Shown here: piece after piece, positions 1 through 6,898 of the stretch | Layout of the letters: every line of letters starts with the position of its first letter | Numbering within the stretch: position 1 is the first letter of the stretch | NCBI GenBank assembly: GCA_903824515.1 | Contig: CAIJXA010000060.1 | Span: 1 to 11,759 of the forward strand | Length of the DNA stretch: 11,759 bases | Source of the DNA: an uncultured bacterium | GTDB taxonomy: Bacteria > Patescibacteriota > Minisyncoccia > Moranbacterales > GWC2-37-73 | Reading direction: 5' to 3' | Position numbers and translations under genes: made by a program | The notes under the pieces: model-generated | The model's input: the letters and a program-made list of their open reading frames with translations, nothing else | Databases searched by the model: none | Told to the model about the DNA's origin: nothing

Positions 1-16
1 ATAAAAAATTAACATC

Positions 17-144
17 GTTTAACAAGGAATATCTGGTTCAATAATTTTTCAATATAGATTATAATAAGGGATAAAAAATTATTTCACCCATATTTTTGCT
101 TCATTTCATTCCGCAAAAACATCAGATATTCCTAAATGTTAGGC
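17..144 (+). other. Putative integron attC recombination site 1
   Basis: An imperfect palindrome with attC layout. R'' is GTTTAAC (17-23, fits RYYYAAC). L'' is AGGAATATCTG (25-35) and pairs perfectly with L' CAGATATTCCT (123-133). R' is GTTAGGC (138-144, fits GTTRRRY). Beyond the boxes the pairing extends by a CG on each side. The spacer is 1 nt on the left and 4 nt on the right, an asymmetry also seen in the second site. The 128-bp length is within the known attC range. Orientation, with R' at the right, puts genes to the right on the + strand in the next cassette. The expected integrase cut would fall between 138 and 139. Extrahelical bases are not obvious within the perfect L arm, so a structure-based model is needed to confirm it. 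Confidence 0.65.
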
Positions 145-241
145 GACATATTTTTGAAAAATTTGTTAATTAAAATGTTTTTGGTGGGCTTTAAGAAATA
201 AGGAATTTGATTTTTTTAATTTTTAAAGAGGGGGGGTAAAA

Positions 242-271
242 GGTGTTTTCTCCGCTATCGCTCCGAAAACT
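242..271. repeat. Conserved cassette-leader element, copy 1
   Basis: Nearly identical to 2681-2709 (about 26 of 29 positions by eye). The core is CTCCGCTATCGCTCCG. It lies at a similar distance after the attC R' box in both places (about 98 and 87 bp) and just before the candidate promoter of the first gene. Confidence 0.6.
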
Positions 272-282
272 ATTTAATTTGA

Positions 283-310
283 TTGAATATGTTACTATAA
301 AAAGTATAGT
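283..310 (+). promoter_or_regulatory. Candidate sigma70 promoter for the RM operon, with an inverted repeat over the -10
   Basis: TTGAAT (283-288) is followed after 16 nt by TATAGT (305-310), a reasonable -35/-10 pair about 40 bp before the endonuclease start. ACTATA (294-299) and TATAGT (305-310) are a perfect 6-bp inverted repeat with a 5-nt centre, so the -10 is one arm of it. This could be an operator allowing autoregulation, as methyltransferases or controller proteins do in some RM systems, but no controller gene is present. AT-rich sequence makes chance matches likely. Confidence 0.35.
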
Positions 311-350
311 ATAAACAAAAAGTAAATTTTATTTTTAACTGAGGAAAATT

Positions 351-1130
351 ATGAATTATTGGACACAATTAAGCATAGATTATGCAAATCAGAGAAATTA
401 TCTTGATGATCTTTTTTCTGTTTACCCAACAATACCAAATGGTATAAGAGAGCTAGACGAGAATTTGTGGAAAAAAGTTGAAAATGCTTTCAATTCTCAG
501 GATAATAAAAACCTAATTGAGAATTTATTAAAATTGGAATTATTCCCAATAAAAGATTCTTATGTTGCCTACTTAAAAAGAGATAAATCCTCTATTGAAA
601 GAAATCCAAAAACAGTGGATAGACTTTCTGGCAGGATTTATGAAATGGGACTTGAAAAAGTATTTGAAAGATCGGCAGAACCAAAAGAGACCAACAGACA
701 AATCGGTCCACTATTTAGAAGATGGTTAAATAGAGGTAGTTTGGGTATAAAACCAGTTCCGATGAAAGAATTTCTATCAAATAATGAAAATGCGATATTA
801 GATGCTGGAGATAATGAGATGATGAATTTTGCAAAAGAACATCTTGGATATACCCATAGCAAAGGTCTTGATTTGGTTGCAAGGTTTAATGGTAAATATG
901 TAATTGGTGAAGCAAAGTTTTTGACAGATTTTGGTGGTCATCAAAATGCACAATTCAATGACGCAATTACTACAGCAACAACAAAAGTTGATGCAATAAC
1001 CATCGCTATTTTGGACGGAGTTTTGTATATACCTGGGAACAACAAAATGTATCAAAGTGTTACAGAAACATACAAAGAACAAAATATAATGAGTGCTTTG
1101 GTTTTGAGAGAATTTTTATATCAAATTTAG
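351..1130 (+). CDS. Type II restriction endonuclease, PD-(D/E)xK fold
   Basis: A 259-residue soluble protein. Its C-terminal half carries a PD-(D/E)xK nuclease core: D174 in GLDLVARF, then E187 and K189 in VIGEAKF, with a glutamine-rich turn (GGHQNAQFND, about 196-205) just after, where nuclease helices often carry a supporting Q. The N-terminal half (1-165) is mostly helical and probably does DNA recognition. It lies 8 bp upstream of a beta-class DNA methyltransferase, which is the main reason to call it a restriction enzyme that cuts unmethylated target sites. From memory it may belong near the Tsp45I-type family, but I am not sure and cannot give a recognition site. The start has a good ribosome binding site (GAGG at 341-344, 6 nt from the ATG). 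The endonuclease gene comes before the methyltransferase gene, the riskier order on entry into a new host. Confidence 0.82.
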   Translation: MNYWTQLSIDYANQRNYLDDLFSVYPTIPNGIRELDENLWKKVENAFNSQDNKNLIENLLKLELFPIKDSYVAYLKRDKSSIERNPKTVDRLSGRIYEMGLEKVFERSAEPKETNRQIGPLFRRWLNRGSLGIKPVPMKEFLSNNENAILDAGDNEMMNFAKEHLGYTHSKGLDLVARFNGKYVIGEAKFLTDFGGHQNAQFNDAITTATTKVDAITIAILDGVLYIPGNNKMYQSVTETYKEQNIMSALVLREFLYQI

Positions 1131-1138
1131 GATTAACT

Positions 1139-2329
1139 ATGATTTTACACTATCCAAATAAAAGAACTGAATTAGAAATATTATCAGAAACAAAGAAATT
1201 AAACTTAGTTTCTATTTTTGGTAGTGGTGAAAACAAACTTATAAAAGGCAATAATCTACAAGCAATGAAATCATTGTTAGAAGACTTTGATTTAAAAGGA
1301 AAGATTGATTTAATCTACATAGACCCACCTTTTGCAACCAATAATCACTTTACTATTGGAGATGAAAGAGTTAGCACTATAAGTAATAGTAAAAATGATA
1401 AAACAGCATATAAAGACGAACTTTTAGGAAGTGATTTTTTAGAATTTATAAGAGAAAGGCTTATTTTATTAAGAGAGTTAATGTCTGATAGAGGTTCAAT
1501 TTATTTACATATTGATTATAAAATAGGTCATTATGTAAAAATAATAATGGACGAAGTTTTTGGAATTGAAAATTTTAGAAATGATATTACTCGCATTAAA
1601 TGTAATCCAAAAAACTTTTCTCGCAAAGCATACGGAAATGTTAAAGATTTAATTTTATTTTATAGTAAAACCTCAAATCCTATCTGGAACGAAACCAAAG
1701 AAAAATTAAGTGAAACTGACATTGAAAGACTATTTAAAAAAATAGACTCAAATGGTCGCAGATATACAACAATTCCGCTACACGCACCTGGTGAAACAGC
1801 GAATGGAGCAACTGGAAAAGAATGGAAAGGACAACTTCCACCAAAGGGAAGACATTGGAGAACTGATCCAAAAATTTTAGATGAATGGGAAAAACAAGGA
1901 CTTATTGAATGGTCTAAAACTGGAAATCCAAGAAAAATTATTTATGTCGATGAAAAAGAAGGCAAAAAAAGACAAGATATTTGGGAATATAAAGACACAC
2001 AATATCCAAATTACCCTACCGAAAAAAATCTTAATTTGTTAAAAGATATAGTTTTAGCTTCTTCAAAAGAAGATAGTATTGTCTTGGATTGCTTTTGTGG
2101 TTCGGGTACAACTTTAATAGCAAGTCAAGAACTATGTAGAAAATGGGTTGGAATAGACCAATCAGATGAAGCAATAAAAATAACAGAAAAAAGATTAAAA
2201 AAAATTCCAACAAATTTATTAACACCAGAGGTAACCTTTGAATATTTTGAAGAAAATAAAATTATAAAAAAAGAAAACATTGTAAGTGTAAAAAAGCAGT
2301 TAGTAAATAAAGAATTGGTTTTAAAATAA
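1139..2329 (+). CDS. Beta-class DNA methyltransferase (N6-adenine or N4-cytosine) of a type II RM system
   Basis: A 396-residue SAM-dependent DNA methyltransferase that would protect the host sites cut by the upstream enzyme. The motif order is that of the beta class (N6_N4_Mtase family). The catalytic motif IV, IDPPF, is at 61-65. A variable target-recognition region follows, roughly 150-290. The SAM-binding motif I, FCGSGTT, is at 319-325, preceded by LD at 316-317 and by a motif X-like segment YPTEKNLNLL (292-301). DPPF rather than SPPY or DPPY leaves adenine-N6 versus cytosine-N4 open, with adenine more likely. The C-terminal tail (from about 365) is lysine-rich. The ATG is 8 bp after the endonuclease stop, with AGGA overlapping that stop, so the two genes are almost certainly cotranscribed. 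Confidence 0.92.
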   Translation: MILHYPNKRTELEILSETKKLNLVSIFGSGENKLIKGNNLQAMKSLLEDFDLKGKIDLIYIDPPFATNNHFTIGDERVSTISNSKNDKTAYKDELLGSDFLEFIRERLILLRELMSDRGSIYLHIDYKIGHYVKIIMDEVFGIENFRNDITRIKCNPKNFSRKAYGNVKDLILFYSKTSNPIWNETKEKLSETDIERLFKKIDSNGRRYTTIPLHAPGETANGATGKEWKGQLPPKGRHWRTDPKILDEWEKQGLIEWSKTGNPRKIIYVDEKEGKKRQDIWEYKDTQYPNYPTEKNLNLLKDIVLASSKEDSIVLDCFCGSGTTLIASQELCRKWVGIDQSDEAIKITEKRLKKIPTNLLTPEVTFEYFEENKIIKKENIVSVKKQLVNKELVLK

Positions 2330-2496
2330 GGAGTTTTGAAAAATGGAATTCACCCCCAGCCCCTCTTCCATTTTTCAAAACAAAAAAATCAAATACAATA
2401 ATAAAAAGCCCACCAAAAACGGAATAATATGGATAAATTTTTCAAAAATACGCAAGGCACGTTGCACTCTCACTCCGCTATCGCTCCATTCGGCTC
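2330..2496. other. Non-coding cassette tail between the methyltransferase and attC 2
   Basis: Holds AAGGAG (2328-2333) and an ATG at 2343 that opens a frame of 80 codons running through the attC, which I do not accept as a gene. Positions 2406-2419 are the exact reverse complement of 178-191. CACTCCGCTATCGCTCC (2471-2487) repeats the core of the leader element. No clear terminator is visible. Confidence 0.4.
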
Positions 2497-2594
2497 GCCT
2501 AACACAGTATATGCGGTTCGCTCGTTGCACTTCGCTCTCCCATATTTTGCTCCGTTTCACTCCGCAAAACATCGCATATACTTAAACGTTGGGC
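2497..2594 (+). other. Putative integron attC recombination site 2
   Basis: R'' is GCCTAAC (2497-2503). L'' is AGTATATGCG (2506-2515) and pairs perfectly with L' CGCATATACT (2573-2582). R' is GTTGGGC (2588-2594). R''/R' match at 6 of 7 positions, and the flanking CG also pairs. Spacers are 2 nt and 5 nt, the same +3 asymmetry as in site 1. The variable loop shares its right half with site 1 (compare 90-121 with 2541-2571, both ending in CCGCAAAA). The L arms have different sequences in the two sites yet pair perfectly within each, a covariation expected of attC hairpins and not of simple duplicated sequence. The site is 98 bp. Confidence 0.7.
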
Positions 2595-2680
2595 GAAATG
2601 CATATTTTCTTTTTGGGCTAACGCCCCTGTTCGCGACAATAATTATTTTTTGTTTTTCTTTATTTAATTCAGGGGTATTG

Positions 2681-2709
2681 GGAGTTTTCTCCACTATCGT
2701 TCCGAAACT
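2681..2709. repeat. Conserved cassette-leader element, copy 2
   Basis: The counterpart of 242-271, lying downstream of attC 2 and upstream of the 588-residue protein gene. Its presence suggests that what follows is, or was, another cassette. Between attC 2 and this element there is also a small hairpin, GGGC-TAAC-GCCC (2615-2626), and otherwise AT-rich sequence without a gene. Confidence 0.6.
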
Positions 2710-2714
2710 TTATT

Positions 2715-2720
2715 TATAAT
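2715..2720 (+). promoter_or_regulatory. Candidate -10 box upstream of the histidine-phosphatase-like gene
   Basis: A consensus TATAAT. No convincing -35 is seen at the right distance. If used, transcription would begin near 2727, which would leave the first ATG (2731) almost leaderless and favour the second ATG at 2752, which has a ribosome binding site. Confidence 0.3.
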
Positions 2721-2751
2721 TAATACACATATGAAATTTGGAGAATCTCAG

Positions 2752-4518
2752 ATGCCAAGTGCTGGTGAGTTGAATAAAATTCACAATGAGTTACCAGAAC
2801 GAGAGAAAAAATTAAGCAAAAGGAGAGAAAATGTTTTTAATAAAACGGAGTCTTGGCAAGAATGGTTTAATAGTAGCTTTATTGTTCACATCGAAAAGCT
2901 AAAAAATCATGCAAATGCACAAGGTGTCGAGAGGTTGGATTTAGAAGCGGAAATATTGGGCAATATTTTAAACTCAAATCAGGATGTTAATATTCTACGA
3001 GGTGTATATGGCTCTGGTATTCCGGAAACAATGAAGCATGGAGCATCATACGATGGGCTGGATTATTTTTTTGAGTCAAAAGATGATTTATATAGATACG
3101 TGGACGGACTTGACCTAAGACATGAATCAACTTCTCACGAAGAAAAAATTAAAGTTGATGCAGATAGCTATAAATATTTTGCTAAGAATGAAATTGTAAG
3201 CACGATTAATAAAGTCATCACCATTAATGAAGAAAAAACGAAAGACATTATTTCAAAGTCTCCGAGATTACAAAGTGCTTTCAAAAAACTAGAAGAGCTA
3301 CATGCAATATATATTGCGGAACCAAAAGATAAAAATATTCAAGATAAATTTTTTTCAGCTTGTCTTGACTTCAGTAAACAGTATCAAGTTTTTGCTTTTT
3401 TAAGTGATGGGGCTGAGGATTTAGAGGATTATAAAAACAAAATGCTAAGCGCTGTAAAAAGGCTAGAATTTGGCCACAAAAGCTCAGCATTAATTGAGAA
3501 TAATGAGAATTTAGAATTAGATAACGAGTGCTCGACTATTGCAATGAATCATCTGGTTAATCTTGAATCATGGAGGCCAGAATTAATGTCACGAGTTGCG
3601 TATTCTGGTTTGTCGAACAAAATTCTGAATGACGGCTTTAATAATCAATCATTTTTTCAGGACAAAAATGAAAGTAGATTTGATCTGTCTGACTTAAAAA
3701 AATCAACTCGGAACGACAGTTTTTCAAATTGGGCTGATAAAGAAATTTCCAACGGCTTTAAAGGTCACCCTCCAACTGAATCAGTTAAGTTTAAAGGGTT
3801 TTCACAACTTCTCGAAAATTATGCCACAAATCAGGATAAAAAAAATAACACAGTTGAAAAAATCATTATTAATATTGAATCGGGCATTGAACCAAATAAT
3901 TGGAAATACGACGAACAAGATTTAACATATCGAGCTCTTGTTGATGCATGTTTTAAGAAATTAAGCGAAATGTCACCTGGAGCAGAGCTAGATTATCAAC
4001 TTTATGATGTCGCATATATTATCAATGAAAATAAAGTAAAAGAAAACAGCTCTGGTTTTTTGCCTAACGAAAGGATGATAGCAGCACCTGCTGATTCTAT
4101 TGAGGCGATAGTGGTTAATGGCGGACCAGTTAAAATGGAAAGTTATTTTGTAGAAAAAATGCTTAGAAATTTCAGGAAAAACCCCAATCTTTCTAGGCCG
4201 TTGTATGATTCGAGTAACAATTTAGTTTGGCCAAGCAAAATGAATAAAAGCGAAGTTGCCCAAGCAGCGAAGCTCAGTCGAGGACCGTCCTCGACTAGAT
4301 TTCAGATTGAAACATACAATCATTTCAAGAAGAGAGTGGTTGATTCTTTTCTGAGCATAATAAAGTCAAAATATCAGGCAATTGCAATTATTACACATGG
4401 CGGACCAATTCGCTGTATATTTCGAGAAATTTTAAAAACTGAGGAATTGGGGAAAATTGAAAATGGAGCTGTATTTGAATTGGAAAATGACGAGCTTGGC
4501 TTGCGAGTTGTGAAATAA
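2752..4518 (+). CDS. Large protein with a degenerate histidine-phosphatase-like C-terminal domain, function unknown
   Basis: Numbering here is from the upstream ATG at 2731 (595 residues). I choose the ATG at 2752 (588 residues) because GGAGA at 2740-2744 is correctly spaced for it, while nothing precedes 2731. Residues about 449-595 resemble the second half of the histidine phosphatase (phosphoglycerate mutase-like) superfamily: the helix IETYNHFKKRVVDSF (526-540), the strand and motif IITHGGPIR (553-561) that would supply the second catalytic His, and the closing KIENGAVFELE. The expected N-terminal RHG motif is not found. The best positional counterpart is VVNGGP (461-466), with no histidine, so phosphatase activity is doubtful. 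The first 440 residues are soluble, charged and helix-rich, with no membrane segment or signal peptide, and I do not recognise them. The gene lies 140 bp upstream of the receiver-domain gene on the same strand. Confidence 0.75.
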   Translation: MPSAGELNKIHNELPEREKKLSKRRENVFNKTESWQEWFNSSFIVHIEKLKNHANAQGVERLDLEAEILGNILNSNQDVNILRGVYGSGIPETMKHGASYDGLDYFFESKDDLYRYVDGLDLRHESTSHEEKIKVDADSYKYFAKNEIVSTINKVITINEEKTKDIISKSPRLQSAFKKLEELHAIYIAEPKDKNIQDKFFSACLDFSKQYQVFAFLSDGAEDLEDYKNKMLSAVKRLEFGHKSSALIENNENLELDNECSTIAMNHLVNLESWRPELMSRVAYSGLSNKILNDGFNNQSFFQDKNESRFDLSDLKKSTRNDSFSNWADKEISNGFKGHPPTESVKFKGFSQLLENYATNQDKKNNTVEKIIINIESGIEPNNWKYDEQDLTYRALVDACFKKLSEMSPGAELDYQLYDVAYIINENKVKENSSGFLPNERMIAAPADSIEAIVVNGGPVKMESYFVEKMLRNFRKNPNLSRPLYDSSNNLVWPSKMNKSEVAQAAKLSRGPSSTRFQIETYNHFKKRVVDSFLSIIKSKYQAIAIITHGGPIRCIFREILKTEELGKIENGAVFELENDELGLRVVK

Positions 4519-4658
4519 GAATACCAATTGAGATGGAAAACTTACATCGCCAAATAGCACAATATTGATTCAAGAAGTTAGCATATTGATATTGCAAGGG
4601 AGGTCGGGCTTACTCGTGCTGTGATTATCGATAAATTTAATTCTTAACAAACAAAATT

Positions 4659-5195
4659 ATGATTGGAGAACCACGACTAGATATAGGCAATATTAAAAAA
4701 TCTGAGGAACAGAAATTAACAATATTGGAAAAAGTCAACAAATCTCTTGCAGATTTAGGCAGTACAGCTAAGTGGAAAAGAGCGCCTGAATTTTTAGAAG
4801 AATACAAACCATTAAGAGGTAAGACGTTGGTCATGATTGATGACGTAAAAAAACTTTTGGAGCATTTTGCGCCCAATTTGATGGTTGCAACAGATGGAAA
4901 TGCATCTTTTGTTGAATATACCGATCAGGACCCAGACAAACTAGTCAAGCAAATCATGCAACATAACCCAGACATAGTTATAATAGATTATCATCTATCG
5001 GATTACCTTAAAGGTTCGAGTGTTATTGAGTCATTGAAAGAAAAAAATTTTTCTGGCAAAGTTATAGGCTTTTCTTCTGATAATGATACAGTTAAGGCAT
5101 TTATGAATGCTGGCGCAATAGGAACAGTAGAAAAAGACGCTAGTCAACCAGAAAAGTCTGTCACGGAAATGGCAAATTTAATCTCAAAAGAATAA
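4659..5195 (+). CDS. Stand-alone receiver (REC) domain protein with an N-terminal extension
   Basis: A 178-residue protein. Residues about 54-175 form a response-regulator receiver domain: the acidic pair D61-D62 in LVMIDDVKK, the phosphoacceptor D110 in IVIIDYHL, the switch Ser at 139-140 in GFSSD, and the conserved K159 in VEKDAS. All positions needed for phosphorylation are therefore present. The 53-residue N-terminal extension is charged and probably helical. There is no DNA-binding or enzymatic output domain, so the protein must act through a partner, like CheY or Spo0F. No histidine kinase is in the window. It is followed after 29 bp by the HD-kinase fusion and is likely cotranscribed with it. 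The start has no clear ribosome binding site. Confidence 0.82.
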   Translation: MIGEPRLDIGNIKKSEEQKLTILEKVNKSLADLGSTAKWKRAPEFLEEYKPLRGKTLVMIDDVKKLLEHFAPNLMVATDGNASFVEYTDQDPDKLVKQIMQHNPDIVIIDYHLSDYLKGSSVIESLKEKNFSGKVIGFSSDNDTVKAFMNAGAIGTVEKDASQPEKSVTEMANLISKE

Positions 5196-5224
5196 AACAT
5201 CAAAATCACTCCTCATAAATAATT

Positions 5225-6898
5225 ATGAATTTAAATTTAGACAGTCTTGAAAAGTATTTAAAAGAAAAAATCTTGCCGGACTTGGAAAAAAGTCGAGGTG
5301 GTTTTGATAAAATTCATACCATTGAAGTTGTCAGCTGGTTGAAGCAAATCATTAGCCACAATCCTGAATTAAAACTAGATGAAATAGTTTTAACAATTGC
5401 AGCCTATGCTCATGATTGGGGTTATTCGGAAATATTTAAGGATGGCCAAGTTATGAATATTGAGGTTATAGAAAATGCTAAGAAATTGCACATGGAATTG
5501 GGCGCAAAAAAAACTAAACAGCTGCTGCGCGACGATATTTTTTCTTTCCTGACTGAAAAGCAAAAAACACGATGCATTCATCTTGTCGCTGTGCATGATA
5601 AAAAACTTGAGATAAAAGATGTTGACGAAATAATCTTAATGGAAGCCGATGTATTGAGTGGCTTGGATGTGAATACAGAAAAACCCGTACTAGACGCTAC
5701 GTCCAATATAAAGTTCATGGATTCAATGCTTAGTATTAGAATTCCAAAATTCGTTACCGACTTTAGCAAACATGAGGCGGAAAGACTGATTCAAACAAGA
5801 GAGGATTATTTTAGACAAAAAGAAAAAGTAACTCAAAAATATGTTGACTCCGATGAATATCAAAATGAAATAGCCCAGCAATACAAAAAACGTGTTTCAA
5901 CTTTTACTCGCCAGCAAGTTTTGGAAGCTTTAAGGGTTTTAAAAATTCCAAATTTGCCCAACATTGATGAAGTTGTTGAGGCTGGCGCAGGGAATGTCAA
6001 TGCAACATTTCTGACCAAAGACTTTGCCATAAAACTCAATCAGAGAAAAGAGCGCCCTGAATATTTGGCAAACAAAATCGTTTCCGAAAGACTCGGCTTG
6101 CAAGCTCCCGTAGTGGAAGTGATTGCATATGATTATTTCAACACAACTCCGTTTGAAATCTTGGTCATGAAGCGTTCAAGTGGCAACATGCTCTTGGATG
6201 ACATCCTTGAAATGAGCGAGCAAGACAGAGAAATCATTTTTCAACAAGTCCTTGATGTTATAGAAAAACTCTTTAGCATCAGCTTTACTGATTTTGGCTT
6301 GGTCAACCTTGATGGCAAGGAGTCCTTCGCAACATATTCAGACTTTCTAGTTAAAGAATTTGATGGGTATGTTGCAAAAATTATGGCTGAAAAATTGTGT
6401 ACACCTGAAGATATAAAAGAGATTGAAACATATTTCAAAAAACATATCCATATTTTTGACAATTGCGAACCAGTATTTGTCCACACAGATACACATATGG
6501 GCAACATTTTGCATGAAGGAATGAGGCTCACAGCCTTGATAGATTTCGATTCTTCGCTCAAAGCACCGAAAGTGCGCGCGCTCAATTCCCTGCTTGGTTT
6601 TATTGATAACCCTCAACAGTTTGCCGAAGGCACAAAAGATTTTCCAAAGTTCAAGGGAAAAAACTTTTATCATTTGTTGCCAATTTTAAAATCAAAATTT
6701 CCAGAAATTTTTTCTGATCCTCAACTGCTGAGAAAGTTAAATTTGATTGGCATCAAAGAAGGCGTGATGTGGGTGTCCCAAAATTGGTCAACCGATTGGA
6801 ATGCTGAAATGATCAATGGAATGATAGAAAATGAGTTGCCAAAAGATGACCTCAGTCAAACTTATCATGGAAAAATTTTGTTAAAGCAAAAGATATGA
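5225..6898 (+). CDS. Fusion of an HD-domain phosphohydrolase with an APH/choline-kinase-like phosphotransferase
   Basis: A 557-residue two-domain protein. The N-terminal part (about 1-200) is an HD metal-dependent phosphohydrolase: H31 in HTIEVV, H63-D64 in AHDWG, H124-D125 in VAVHDK and D142 in MEADVL complete the H...HD...D metal set. The C-terminal part (about 245-530) is a kinase of the APH/choline kinase type. A glycine-rich loop GAGNVNATF (254-262) is followed by K270, the catalytic Brenner motif is H420-T-D422-T-H-M-G-N427, and the metal-binding DFD is at 440-442. One half would remove and the other add a phosphate, but the substrates are unknown. Small alcohols, sugars, nucleotides or antibiotics are all possible for the kinase. 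It lies between a receiver protein and a HAD phosphatase whose start codon overlaps its stop. The catalytic residues of both domains are intact. Confidence 0.85.
   Translation: MNLNLDSLEKYLKEKILPDLEKSRGGFDKIHTIEVVSWLKQIISHNPELKLDEIVLTIAAYAHDWGYSEIFKDGQVMNIEVIENAKKLHMELGAKKTKQLLRDDIFSFLTEKQKTRCIHLVAVHDKKLEIKDVDEIILMEADVLSGLDVNTEKPVLDATSNIKFMDSMLSIRIPKFVTDFSKHEAERLIQTREDYFRQKEKVTQKYVDSDEYQNEIAQQYKKRVSTFTRQQVLEALRVLKIPNLPNIDEVVEAGAGNVNATFLTKDFAIKLNQRKERPEYLANKIVSERLGLQAPVVEVIAYDYFNTTPFEILVMKRSSGNMLLDDILEMSEQDREIIFQQVLDVIEKLFSISFTDFGLVNLDGKESFATYSDFLVKEFDGYVAKIMAEKLCTPEDIKEIETYFKKHIHIFDNCEPVFVHTDTHMGNILHEGMRLTALIDFDSSLKAPKVRALNSLLGFIDNPQQFAEGTKDFPKFKGKNFYHLLPILKSKFPEIFSDPQLLRKLNLIGIKEGVMWVSQNWSTDWNAEMINGMIENELPKDDLSQTYHGKILLKQKI

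Larger units (their letters stand above)
145..350 (+). promoter_or_regulatory. Cassette leader upstream of the restriction-modification genes
   Basis: AT-rich non-coding DNA with a run of seven G at about 231-237 and a conserved segment at 242-271 (CTCCGCTATCGCTCCG core) that recurs at 2681-2709. It includes the promoter candidate at 283-310. I see no open frame of note in it. Positions 178-191 form a 14-bp perfect inverted repeat with 2406-2419, so the two ends of the cassette can pair. Confidence 0.45.
139..2588 (+). mobile_element. Putative integron gene cassette carrying a restriction-modification system
   Basis: The segment between the predicted cut points of the two attC-like sites, so one cassette made of a leader, the endonuclease gene, the methyltransferase gene and its own attC at the 3' end. 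Gene orientation relative to the attC is the canonical one. Its coding DNA is visibly more AT-rich than the mreB and murA genes at the other end of the window, which fits acquisition by transfer. Restriction-modification pairs are known integron cargo and, like toxin-antitoxin pairs, can stabilise an array because loss of the cassette is harmful. No integrase gene is present here, so whether the array is active cannot be judged. Confidence 0.55.

Noticed and set aside
2343..2585. An open frame with a good AAGGAG ribosome binding site after the methyltransferase gene
   Set aside because: The translated 80 residues are low in complexity and run straight through attC 2. A frame on the other strand (2375-2572) and another on the same strand (2429-2719) overlap it. 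The palindrome explains the sequence better than coding does.
2615..2626. GGGC-TAAC-GCCC as part of a third attC
   Set aside because: The 4-bp stem and surrounding sequence do not fit RYYYAAC/GTTRRRY spacing. At most it is a small hairpin.
4582..4644. TAG recoding to explain the open frame after the histidine-phosphatase-like gene
   Set aside because: Known CPR recoding is of UGA, not UAG. Here UGA is used as an ordinary stop (HD-kinase gene at 6896-6898), and a UAA precedes the segment.
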